A stretch of DNA of 18,527 nucleotides from Pseudomonadota bacterium (lineage in GTDB: Bacteria; Pseudomonadota; Alphaproteobacteria; Rhodospirillales; Magnetospirillaceae): positions 1-18,527 of the forward strand of contig JAFAAW010000099.1 in the NCBI GenBank assembly GCA_023426365.1, read 5' to 3'. Below the pieces are notes generated by a model. The model worked only from the letters and a program-made list of their open reading frames with translations. It made no database searches and had not been told where the DNA came from. The position numbers were made by a program, and so were the translations under genes. How positions within the stretch are numbered: the first letter of the stretch is position 1; each line of letters starts with the position of its first letter. Shown here piece after piece: positions 10,156 to 17,174 of the stretch.

Positions 10156-10788
10156 TTACTGGTTTGCCGCCAGTTTTCGCTCGTCGCCGGCTCTTTCACG
10201 GGCGGCCGTGCGTCCCAAATCGAACGCCTTTTGGTTCACTTCGACCATCGCCGGCTTGCGGGCGCGGAAGCGGCCCAGAATCTGTTCTTCCAGGTCTTCG
10301 GCCGGGAAGGGCAGATAATCGGCGATGGCGCCCAGCATGACCGTGTTGATCAGACGCAGGTCGCCCAGCGAACGGGCGATGGCGCCGGCGTCGAAATCGT
10401 ACACTGTGACGCCGGCGGCGCGCATGGTGGCCACCGGGTCCTCGGGATACTTGAACAGGCCGGACGACACCACCGGCGGCGTCAGGCGGATGGTGTTGAC
10501 CATGGCGATGCCGCCGGGGCGCAGCATGTCGGCCCAGCGCGCGCCCTCGGCCACCTCGAACGCCACCAGGACGTCGGCGGTGCCCGGGGTGATCACCGGC
10601 GACCACACCTTGCGGCCGAAGCGGACATGGCTGGTGACCACGCCGCCGCGCTGGGCCATGCCGGCCACTTCCGACTTCTTGACGTCATAGCCCTTGGCGA
10701 TGGCGGTCTGGGCCAGGATTTCGGCGGCGGTCATGACGCCTTGGCCGCCGGTGCCGCACACCAGGATGTTGGTGATGATGTCGCTCAT
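10156..10788 (-). CDS. iorB: Indolepyruvate (arylpyruvate):ferredoxin oxidoreductase, beta subunit
   Basis: This 210-residue gamma-domain subunit of a two-subunit IOR partners with IorA to oxidise indolepyruvate, phenylpyruvate or 4-hydroxyphenylpyruvate to the aryl-acetyl-CoA, with ferredoxin as electron acceptor. The N-terminal CGTGGQGVMTAAEIL (GTGGQG 12-17) and the following KKSEVAGMAQRGGVVTSHVR are the signature of the 2-oxoacid:ferredoxin oxidoreductase gamma/catalytic domain (PF01558). Length is normal for IorB. The start lies 4 nt after the iorA stop, and its Shine-Dalgarno (GGAG) overlaps the end of iorA, so the two are translationally coupled. A strong hairpin terminator follows. The 2-oxoacid preference is inferred from family and from the neighbouring aryl-CoA ligase gene. 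Confidence 0.93.
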   Translation of the reverse strand: MSDIITNILVCGTGGQGVMTAAEILAQTAIAKGYDVKKSEVAGMAQRGGVVTSHVRFGRKVWSPVITPGTADVLVAFEVAEGARWADMLRPGGIAMVNTIRLTPPVVSSGLFKYPEDPVATMRAAGVTVYDFDAGAIARSLGDLRLINTVMLGAIADYLPFPAEDLEEQILGRFRARKPAMVEVNQKAFDLGRTAARERAGDERKLAANQ

Positions 10789-10792
10789 GCTC

Positions 10793-12646
10793 TTACTCCA
10801 CGGCCACCGGCTGGGCCGGCAGGATGGCCTTCGGTCCGCACGATTCCACGCACATGTGGCAGCCCGTGCACATGGCGGTATCGATGGTGGTGTACCTCTT
10901 GACGATGTCGGGGGCGGCGTCGCGCTTGATCACCTCGGTCTTGGACACCGAGATGGCGGGACAGCCCACGTTGATGCAATTGCCGCAGCCGGTGCACTTG
11001 TCGTCCACCACCAGGTACGGGGTCAGCTTGCCGTAGAATTCCGACAGCACGCACGGGCGGTCGGTGATGATCACCGACGGCTCGTTGATCTCGATCTCCT
11101 GGCGGATCAGCTTCCACAGGATCGGCAGCTTGTAGGGGTCCACCTTGTGGATGCGCTCGGGATTGACGCCCAGCGCGGCGCACAGGGTGGCGAAGTCCAC
11201 GCGCGGCGCTTCCTGGCCGTTCAGGTCCTTGCCGGTGCCGGCATGGTGCTGGCCGCCGGTCATGCCGGTGGTGCGGTTGTCCAGCAGCAGCGTGGTGACG
11301 TTGCCGCGGTTGTAGACGATGTCCAGCAGGCCCTGCATGCCCATGTGCAGGAAGGTGGAATCGCCGATCACGGCAACCACCGCCTTGTCCTTGGTCTCTT
11401 CCGACCGCGCCTTGTCCATGCCCAGCGCGATGCCCATGGAGGCACCCATGGAAATGGTGGTGTCCAGCGCGTTCCACGGATGGCCGGCACCCAGGGTGTA
11501 GCAGCCGATGTCGCCCGAGATCTGCACCCGCTTCCTCAGGCGCGACAGGGTGTAGTAGACGCCCATGTGCGGACAGGCCGGGCACATGGTCGGCGGGCGC
11601 GGGAACGGCTCGTACTTGGGATAGGTGCTGGTGGGCGGCGGCTCCTCGCCGCGCAGGCGGTAGATGGCCGGGATCAGCACGTTGGGCGTGAGTTCCCCCA
11701 GGCGCGGCAGAATGTCCTTGCCGTGGATGTCCTGGAGGCCCGCCGCCTTCAGCTCGTTCTCCACCAGCGGCTCGGTCTCCTCGACCACCACCAGCCGGTC
11801 CACGGTGGCGCGGAACGCCTTGATCGCCTCGACCGGCACCGGATAGGTGAAGCCCAGCTTCATGACCGGGGCATCGGGGAAGCTCTCGCGCACATGCATG
11901 AAGGCCGGCCCCGAGGTCAGGAAGCCGACGCGCCTGTCCGTGCCGTCGTCGATCAGGTTCAGCGGCGACACCTCGGCCGCCTTGCGCAGTTCGCCCTCGC
12001 GCGCGATCTGCTTGGGCAGCATGCCCTTGGCGTTGGCCGGGGTCATGACCCAGCGCTTCTGGGTGATGTCGAAGCCGCTGACCGGGCGGTTGTCCTTGTC
12101 GCCCACGGTGACCATGGCCTTGACGTGGCACACGCGGGTGGTCAGGCGCAGGATGACCGGGGTGTTGTACTGTTCCGAGATGTCGAAGGCGATCTTGGCC
12201 ATCTCGTAGGCTTCCTGGCTGTCCGCCGGTTCCAGCACGGGAACATGGGCGAAGCGGCCCCAGAAGCGGGTATCCTGCTCGTTCTGCGATGACGACAGGC
12301 CGACGTCATCGGCCACGGCGACCACCAGGCCGCCGACCACGCCGGCCAGGGTCTGGGTCATGAAGGCGTCGGAGGCGACGTTCATGCCCACATGCTTCAT
12401 GGCGCAGAAGGCGCGGGCGCCGGACATGGAGGCGCCGATGGCCACCTCCATGGACACCTTCTCGTTCACCGACCACTCGGCGTACAGATCGGGGTACAGC
12501 GCGATGTTCTCGAGGATTTCGGTCGACGGGGTGCCGGGATAGGCGGCGGCGACACGCACGCCGGCCTCCCACACGCCCCGCGCGATCGCCTCGTTGCCTG
12601 AAAGCAGCAGGCGGCTGGCGGCCTTCGCCTGAACGGCAGCGGACAT
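10793..12646 (-). CDS. iorA: Indolepyruvate (arylpyruvate):ferredoxin oxidoreductase, alpha subunit
   Basis: This 617-residue subunit carries the thiamine-diphosphate site and two ferredoxin-type clusters; its length is typical of IorA. In order: an N-terminal pyrimidine-binding domain with GNEAIARGVWEAGV and AAYPGTPSTEI (36-45), a central transketolase-C-like domain, CPACPH (355-360), and the TPP/Mg motif starting at GDS (428-430) and ending at LLLDNRTTGMTGGQ. The C-terminal 2x[4Fe-4S] module uses Cys551/554/557/562 (CxxCxxCxxxxCP) and Cys593/596/599/603. The enzyme decarboxylates aryl-pyruvates to aryl-acetyl-CoA and reduces ferredoxin in the cytosol, usually under low oxygen. The gene is upstream of and coupled to iorB, and downstream of a GAF gene and a PaaK-type ligase gene, fitting aromatic amino-acid catabolism. 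The start at ATG 12646 has a modest AGAGG upstream. Confidence 0.95.
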   Translation of the reverse strand: MSAAVQAKAASRLLLSGNEAIARGVWEAGVRVAAAYPGTPSTEILENIALYPDLYAEWSVNEKVSMEVAIGASMSGARAFCAMKHVGMNVASDAFMTQTLAGVVGGLVVAVADDVGLSSSQNEQDTRFWGRFAHVPVLEPADSQEAYEMAKIAFDISEQYNTPVILRLTTRVCHVKAMVTVGDKDNRPVSGFDITQKRWVMTPANAKGMLPKQIAREGELRKAAEVSPLNLIDDGTDRRVGFLTSGPAFMHVRESFPDAPVMKLGFTYPVPVEAIKAFRATVDRLVVVEETEPLVENELKAAGLQDIHGKDILPRLGELTPNVLIPAIYRLRGEEPPPTSTYPKYEPFPRPPTMCPACPHMGVYYTLSRLRKRVQISGDIGCYTLGAGHPWNALDTTISMGASMGIALGMDKARSEETKDKAVVAVIGDSTFLHMGMQGLLDIVYNRGNVTTLLLDNRTTGMTGGQHHAGTGKDLNGQEAPRVDFATLCAALGVNPERIHKVDPYKLPILWKLIRQEIEINEPSVIITDRPCVLSEFYGKLTPYLVVDDKCTGCGNCINVGCPAISVSKTEVIKRDAAPDIVKRYTTIDTAMCTGCHMCVESCGPKAILPAQPVAVE

Positions 12647-12834
12647 GGAGATCCAACCTCTCTAATGTTTGTTTTATTTCGTTCGCGGCTTCCCCTCCGC
12701 GAGGGGATTGACCCTAACATCTTTAAGGTCGTGGCCGAAAGGGGATTGCGCCTTGATCCCGGTCAGGCGGCGGGGGGTAAACCGGCGCGCGAACCGGCCC
12801 CAGCAGCCGTGGCGGGGCGGCGAACGGGCGCGGT
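12647..12834 (-). other. Intergenic region upstream of iorA
   Basis: This 188 bp lies between the GAF gene stop and the iorA start. No gene or kinase remnant is visible. Near iorA the sequence is AT-richer (AAATAAAACAAACATTAG), and a small 7-bp-stem hairpin (12691-12707) lies about 45 nt before the ATG. An iorA promoter is probable here, but no clear -35/-10 pair was found. Confidence 0.4.
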
Positions 12835-13305
12835 TCAGGCGGCTTTCGGCAACCGGCGCAACGCGGCCGCCGCCAGCCGGGCGATGCCGTACAGCGCCAT
12901 GCTTTCGCGGTCGGTGGGGTCGTGGTATTCCGCCCAATACGACCCGATGGCGGCCTCGCCGTCATCGCCCACCGGCACCATCTGCATGCTCTTGACGAAG
13001 GTGCGGCTGTAGACATCCTGGGGGATGCGGGCGTCCATGAAGATGTTGGGGATCACCACCGCCTGGCGGTGGCTCATGACCCAGCCCGAGATGCAGGTTT
13101 CGGCGGGAAAGAACTGGCCCTTCCACAGCGGCCGGATGCCCTCGGCGTCCAGATAGTGGCACCGCCCCTGATCGTTGACGACAAAGGAAATGCCGTCACA
13201 GCCGATCAGGCGGCGCCCGACGGCGATGATGATCGCGGCAATCTGTTCGACGGTGGTCGCCGCCGCCAGTCGGGTTTCCAACTGTGCCAGATCGGCAACC
13301 GGCAT
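12835..13305 (-). CDS. Stand-alone GAF-domain protein
   Basis: This 156-residue cytosolic protein consists of one GAF domain. The sequence ETCISGWVMSHRQAVVIPNIF followed by DARIPQDVYSRTFVKSMQMVPV and AIGSYWAE closely recalls the GAF domain that precedes the kinase core in HWE-type sensor kinases. Here it ends a few residues after the domain (LAAAALRRLPKAA), so there is no kinase, HTH or other output domain. It probably binds a small ligand or senses another protein; the ligand is unknown. The start at ATG 13305 has GGGAGT just upstream; the longer frame to 13350 lacks one. The gene sits 72 bp after the PaaK-type ligase gene and upstream of iorA on the same strand, so a role in sensing aromatic intermediates is possible (inference). 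Confidence 0.8.
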   Translation of the reverse strand: MPVADLAQLETRLAAATTVEQIAAIIIAVGRRLIGCDGISFVVNDQGRCHYLDAEGIRPLWKGQFFPAETCISGWVMSHRQAVVIPNIFMDARIPQDVYSRTFVKSMQMVPVGDDGEAAIGSYWAEYHDPTDRESMALYGIARLAAAALRRLPKAA

Positions 13306-13377
13306 GGGGCACTCCCTATCCTTACCTTGGTGGGAGGATTTTACGCCCAAGGTCGGGTTGGCGCACCGATCCGAAGG

Positions 13378-14703
13378 TTAAGGCTGCGCACTTTGCTTTC
13401 GTAGGTCGCGCACCCGTACCGCCTTGCCCTGGCTGCGCGGCAACTCGCCGGGCAGGCGGATGATCACCTCGGCCGAGACGCCGATCATGGTCTTGAGGTG
13501 ATGGCGCACCTGATGGGACAGCAGGCCGCGCGCCTCCTCGCCGCGCACCTCGGCGGCCTCGGCCTCGACGGTCAGGTGATCCAGGCTGCCCTGGCGCGAC
13601 ACCACCAACTGGTAATGGGGCGACAGGCCGGGAAAGTCCACCAGCACCGCTTCGATCTGGCTGGGATACAGGTTGACGCCGCGGATGATCAGCATGTCGT
13701 CGTTGCGCCCCGTCACCCGCAGGATGCGCAGATGCGTGCGGCCGCACGGGCACGGCTCGTCGGTCAGGCGCGTGATGTCGCGGGTGCGATAGCGGATCAT
13801 GGGCAGGCCGACCTTGGTCAGCGTGGTGATGACCAGCTCGCCCGCCTCGCCCATGGGCAATGGCTGCTGGGTTTCGGGATCGACGATCTCGAACAGGAAG
13901 TGGTCTTCCCAGCCGTGCAGGCCCAGGCGGTAGCCGCATTCCATGGCGACGCCCGGCCCCATCACCTCGGACAGCCCATAGGAATCGATGGATTTGACGC
14001 CCAGGCGGCGGTCCAGTTCGGCGCGCATGCTTTCCGACCACGGCTCGGCGCCGAACACGCCGACCCGCAGGCTGCCGGTGGACAGGTCGATGCCCATGCG
14101 CTCGGCGGCCTCGGCCAGGTTGAGGGCATAGGACGGCGTGGCGTTGAGAACGCTGGCGCCGAAATCCTGGATCAGCGCGATCTGGCGTTCGGTCTGGCCG
14201 CCGGACATGGGCGTGACGGTGCAGCCCAGCCGCTCGGCGCCGTAATGGAAGCCAAGGCCGCCGGTGAACAAGCCATAGCCCAGCGCATTGTGCATGACGT
14301 CGCCCGGCCGCGCCCCCGCGCAGGCCAGCGAGCGCGCGATCAGCTCGGCCCAGGTGTCGATGTCCTCGGCGGTATAGCCCACCACCGTGGGCTTGCCGGT
14401 GGTGCCCGAACTGGCGTGCAGGCGCACCAGCCGCTCGCGCGGGACGGCGAACAGGCCGAACGGGTAATTGTCGCGCAGGTCCGTCTTTACCGTGAAGGGA
14501 AAGCGGCGCAGGTCGTCCAGCGACCGCAGATCGTCAGGGGTGACGCCGTGGGCGGCAAAGGCGGCGCGGGTATGGGGCACGTTGGCATAGGCATGGGCCA
14601 GCGTGCGCTTCAGCCGTTCCAGTTGCAGCCGACCCAGGTCGGCGCGGTTCATGCGCTCGATTTCGGGCGCGTACATGAAGCCGGCGGACGCCGCAGCGGT
14701 CAT
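13378..14703 (-). CDS. paaK: Phenylacetate-CoA ligase-type aryl-CoA ligase
   Basis: This 441-residue adenylate-forming enzyme (ANL superfamily, PaaK branch) activates phenylacetate or a related aryl-acetate with ATP and CoA to the aryl-acetyl-CoA. Visible motifs are the P-loop-like SSGTTGKPT (98-106), YGLSEVMGPG (242-251, adenylate-binding), YRTRD (305-309), the PaaK-type CPCGR (318-322), GRNDDMLIIRGVNLYP (332-347), and the C-terminal catalytic lysine Lys427 in RSQGKAVRV. Length and motif order are those of PaaK. The start at ATG 14703 is preceded by GGGAGAGAGGG; the frame open to 14772 has no such site. It lies downstream of a luxR-type gene and upstream of GAF-iorAB. No paaABCDE ring-oxygenase genes are visible, so with IorAB this fits arylacetyl-CoA formation from aromatic amino acids, possibly anaerobic. 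Confidence 0.93.
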   Translation of the reverse strand: MTAAASAGFMYAPEIERMNRADLGRLQLERLKRTLAHAYANVPHTRAAFAAHGVTPDDLRSLDDLRRFPFTVKTDLRDNYPFGLFAVPRERLVRLHASSGTTGKPTVVGYTAEDIDTWAELIARSLACAGARPGDVMHNALGYGLFTGGLGFHYGAERLGCTVTPMSGGQTERQIALIQDFGASVLNATPSYALNLAEAAERMGIDLSTGSLRVGVFGAEPWSESMRAELDRRLGVKSIDSYGLSEVMGPGVAMECGYRLGLHGWEDHFLFEIVDPETQQPLPMGEAGELVITTLTKVGLPMIRYRTRDITRLTDEPCPCGRTHLRILRVTGRNDDMLIIRGVNLYPSQIEAVLVDFPGLSPHYQLVVSRQGSLDHLTVEAEAAEVRGEEARGLLSHQVRHHLKTMIGVSAEVIIRLPGELPRSQGKAVRVRDLRKQSAQP

Positions 14704-14815
14704 GTTTCCCTCTCTCCCTTGGACGATCCCGCTCTGGCGGCGGGTCATCCGGGTGTACGCCTTTAGCCGCAAAGTTCCAATGGTCTTTCGCGGGGCGTCG
14801 GCCGGGAAGGGGGGA

Positions 14816-15589
14816 TCAGGGGGAGATCAGGCCCTGGGTGATGGCCTTGGCGATGGCCTGGGCGGTGGTGGCGGTGCCCAGTTTCTCGCGCGCCGAGCGC
14901 AGCGCGCCGGCCACGTCCGGCTCGGGGCGGTGCAGCCGGCCCGAGATTTCCCACAGGCTGTGGCCGTGGGCCATGGCGGTCAGGCACTGGCGTTCCATGG
15001 GGGACAGCTCGTCCTCGGGCGTCTGCACGTCCAGCAGCCGCTCCACCGCCGTGTGGTAATAGACCGCCAGCAGCTTGAGCCGCCCCTGTCCCTCCATCAC
15101 CTGCTGCAACCTGCTCTCCGAGGTGAAGGCATAGGACAGCACGGCGACGCAGCCCTCGGCGGTGTGGAACGGGATGGTGAAGCCGTCGCGGATGCCGAAC
15201 GTCCGCGCCTCCTCGAACAGCTTGCGCTGGGCGGCGCTCAGCCCGCCAGAGCGGCTGGACAGGAAGCGCCAGGCAAAGGGCAGGTGGCTGCGTTGCGCCT
15301 CAAGCACCACCGGGTCGATGAACTGGTAGCGGTTGGCCAGGTAATGGGCCATCCAGTCCGCCGGATAGGTGCTGTCGATATAGGGCTGGTCCAGACCCGG
15401 GCGGGAATTGCCGTAAACGAAGTAGTCAACCCCGGCTTGGCGGGCGAAGCCGCGAAACGCCTGCTGGAGCGTGGCAACGTCATCGGCCCACAGCAATCCC
15501 GAGGTCAAATCCTCCACCCACCTGTCCAATTCGCGTCCCTCTTCCCCGGGTCGAGTTTTCGCGACTGTACCCGCGTTCTCGTCTTGCAT
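14816..15589 (-). CDS. LuxR-family transcriptional regulator with autoinducer-binding domain (LuxR solo)
   Basis: This 257-residue regulator has an N-terminal autoinducer-binding domain (PF03472) and a C-terminal LuxR HTH. Counting from ATG 15589, the signature ligand-pocket residues are Trp79, Tyr83, Asp92, Pro93, Trp107 and Gly136, spaced as in TraR (W57, Y61, D70, P71, W85, G113), so it should bind an acyl- or aryl-homoserine lactone. The HTH begins near LSPMERQCLTAMAHGHSLWEI and keeps the conserved Glu, Leu and Gly, but it lacks the common TVxxH in the recognition helix (DVAGA here; TraR also lacks it). No luxI-type synthase is present in the window. It lies 48 bp after gabD and 112 bp before paaK, all on the same strand. 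The start is uncertain: the Shine-Dalgarno is weak and a TTG exists at 15607. Confidence 0.88.
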   Translation of the reverse strand: MQDENAGTVAKTRPGEEGRELDRWVEDLTSGLLWADDVATLQQAFRGFARQAGVDYFVYGNSRPGLDQPYIDSTYPADWMAHYLANRYQFIDPVVLEAQRSHLPFAWRFLSSRSGGLSAAQRKLFEEARTFGIRDGFTIPFHTAEGCVAVLSYAFTSESRLQQVMEGQGRLKLLAVYYHTAVERLLDVQTPEDELSPMERQCLTAMAHGHSLWEISGRLHRPEPDVAGALRSAREKLGTATTAQAIAKAITQGLISP

Positions 15590-15624
15590 CCAGAGGTTTA
15601 GAGGCAATACAAACCACGCCCTAT

Positions 15625-15649
15625 GGTTATGGGGTTTTCACCCCAAACC
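15625..15649 (-). other. Stable GAAA-loop hairpin overlapping the gabD stop codon
   Basis: On the minus strand, GGTT-TGGGGT-GAAA-ACCCCA-(T)-AACC forms a 10-bp stem with one bulged base and a GAAA tetraloop. The gabD TGA lies at the loop edge. No T tract follows, so a classical intrinsic terminator is unlikely; it may be an mRNA 3'-end or stability element between gabD and the luxR-type gene. Confidence 0.45.
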
Positions 15650-17098
15650 ACCCATGCAGACATATTTCACCTCAAGGTATTCCTCGATGCCGTGGCGGGC
15701 GCCCTCGCGGCCGATGCCGGATTCCTTCATGCCGCCGAACGGCGCCACCTCGGTCGAGATGATGCCCTCGTTGACGCCGACGATGCCGTATTCCAGCGCC
15801 GCCGACACGCGGAAGCAGCGGCCGACGTCGCGGGAATAGAAATAGGCGGCCAGGCCGAATTCGGTGTCGTTGGCCATGCGCACGGCCTCGTCCTCGGTGC
15901 GGAAGCGGAACAGCGGCGCCACGGGGCCGAAGGTTTCCTCACGCGCACACAGCATGTCGGGGGTGACGTCGGTCAGGATGGTGGGTTCGAAGAACGTGCC
16001 GCCCAGCGCGTGGCGCTTGCCGCCCATCATGACCTTGGCGCCCTTGGCCACCGCGTCGGCCACGTGGCGCTCCACCTTTTCCACCGCCTGCCGGTTGATC
16101 AGCGGTCCCTGCTGGGTCGGCCCCGCAAGACCCGGGCCGACCACCATCTTGCCGACCGCCTCGGCCAGCTTGGCGGCAAAGGCGTCGTAGACGCCGTCCT
16201 GGACCAGGATGCGGTTGGCGCACACGCAGGTCTGGCCGGTGTTGCGGTATTTCGAGGCCATGGCGCCGGCCACCGCCGCATCCAGGTCGGCGTCGTCGAA
16301 CACGATGAACGGGGCATTGCCGCCCAATTCGAAGCTGACCTTCTTCATGGTGTCGGCGCATTGCTTCATCAGCAGCTTGCCCACCTCGGTGCTGCCGGTG
16401 AAGCTCAGCTTGCGCACGGTGGGGTTGGCGGTCAGCTCGCCGCCGACGGCCACGTAATCGGCGGTGGGCAGCACGTTGAACACGCCGGCCGGAATGCCCG
16501 CCCGCTCGGCCAGTTCGGCCAGTGCGAGCGCGGACAAGGGCGTGTCCTCGCCCGGCTTGACCACCACCGTGCAGCCGGCGGCCAGGGCGGGGGCGCATTT
16601 GCGGGTGATCATGGCGTTGGGGAAGTTCCACGGCGTGATGGCGGCCACCACGCCCACCGCTTCGCGGGTCGCCAGGATGCGCCGGCCCGGCAGGTTCTCG
16701 GGGATGATCTCGCCGTACACGCGCTTTGCTTCCTCGGCGTACCATTCGATGAAGGCGGCGCCGTAGACCACTTCGCCGCGCGCCTCGGCCAGCGGCTTGC
16801 CCTGCTCGGCGGTCATCAGCACGGCCAGATCGTCGGCGGCGGCCAGGATCAGGTCATGCCACCGGCGCAGGATGGCGGCGCGTTCCTTGGCGGTCTTGGA
16901 CCGCCAGGCGGGCAGGGCGCGGGCGGCGGCGTCGATGGCGCGCCGGGTCTCGGCCGCGCCCACCGAGGCGACGCGGGCGATTTCACTGCCGTCGGCGGGG
17001 TTGGTCACGGCGAAGCGTTCGCCCCGGTCGGAATCGGTCCACCGACCATCCAGATAGGCATGGCAGCGCAGTAGCGCGGTGTCCTTGAGGTCGAGCAT
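15638..17098 (-). CDS. gabD: Succinate-semialdehyde dehydrogenase [NAD(P)+]
   Basis: This 486-residue cytosolic aldehyde dehydrogenase is close to GabD in length and sequence. It oxidises succinate semialdehyde to succinate, the last step of GABA or 4-hydroxybutyrate breakdown. Visible are ITPWNFP with Asn158, the NAD-binding FTGSTEVG (233-240), catalytic Glu257 in FELGGNAPFIVF, and catalytic Cys291 in GQTCVCANR. The CxC (Cys291/Cys293) matches the redox-sensitive loop known from SSADHs. The C-terminal AALEYGIVGVNEG, PFGGMKESGIGREG and EEYLEVKYVC are GabD-typical. The start at ATG 17098 has GGAAAGG just upstream. No gabT or GABA permease is adjacent. It is the first gene of the minus-strand block and is divergent from an alpha/beta hydrolase, with a perfect inverted repeat in the shared 76-bp region. 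Other aldehydes cannot be excluded as substrates. Confidence 0.92.
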   Translation of the reverse strand: MLDLKDTALLRCHAYLDGRWTDSDRGERFAVTNPADGSEIARVASVGAAETRRAIDAAARALPAWRSKTAKERAAILRRWHDLILAAADDLAVLMTAEQGKPLAEARGEVVYGAAFIEWYAEEAKRVYGEIIPENLPGRRILATREAVGVVAAITPWNFPNAMITRKCAPALAAGCTVVVKPGEDTPLSALALAELAERAGIPAGVFNVLPTADYVAVGGELTANPTVRKLSFTGSTEVGKLLMKQCADTMKKVSFELGGNAPFIVFDDADLDAAVAGAMASKYRNTGQTCVCANRILVQDGVYDAFAAKLAEAVGKMVVGPGLAGPTQQGPLINRQAVEKVERHVADAVAKGAKVMMGGKRHALGGTFFEPTILTDVTPDMLCAREETFGPVAPLFRFRTEDEAVRMANDTEFGLAAYFYSRDVGRCFRVSAALEYGIVGVNEGIISTEVAPFGGMKESGIGREGARHGIEEYLEVKYVCMGGLG

Positions 17099-17113
17099 GG
17101 CGTCCTTTCCATA

Positions 17114-17130
17114 GGCGAAAGCGTTTCGCC
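17114..17130. promoter_or_regulatory. Operator-like perfect inverted repeat between gabD and the hydrolase gene
   Basis: GGCGAAA-gcg-TTTCGCC is a perfect 7-bp inverted repeat with a 3-bp centre. The GCGAAA...TTTCGC form resembles LacI-family operators. It lies 16 bp before the gabD ATG and 44 bp before the hydrolase ATG, immediately beside a TATACT box. No LacI-type gene is in the window. It could instead form a hairpin in the gabD leader mRNA. Confidence 0.5.
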
Positions 17131-17133
17131 AGA

Positions 17134-17139
17134 TATACT
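17134..17139 (+). promoter_or_regulatory. Possible -10 element (TATACT) for the alpha/beta hydrolase
   Basis: TATACT matches the sigma-70 -10 consensus at five of six positions and stands out in GC-rich surroundings, about 35 bp before the hydrolase ATG. No good -35 is seen at the expected distance, where the inverted repeat lies; an activator- or repressor-controlled promoter is possible. Confidence 0.35.
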
Positions 17140-17174
17140 AGGCCGCGCCCCCAACGGAAAGGCCGAGCACCGCC

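Noticed and set aside
14766..14780. Sigma-54-like sequence (TTGGAACTTTGCGGC on the minus strand) upstream of paaK
   Set aside because: The GG and GC elements are not at the required 12-bp spacing and the flanks do not match the consensus.
15623..17074. Plus-strand open frame of 483 codons opposite gabD
   Set aside because: It is antisense to a full-length GabD with intact catalytic residues; the translation is His/Gly/Gln-rich with no recognisable domain.
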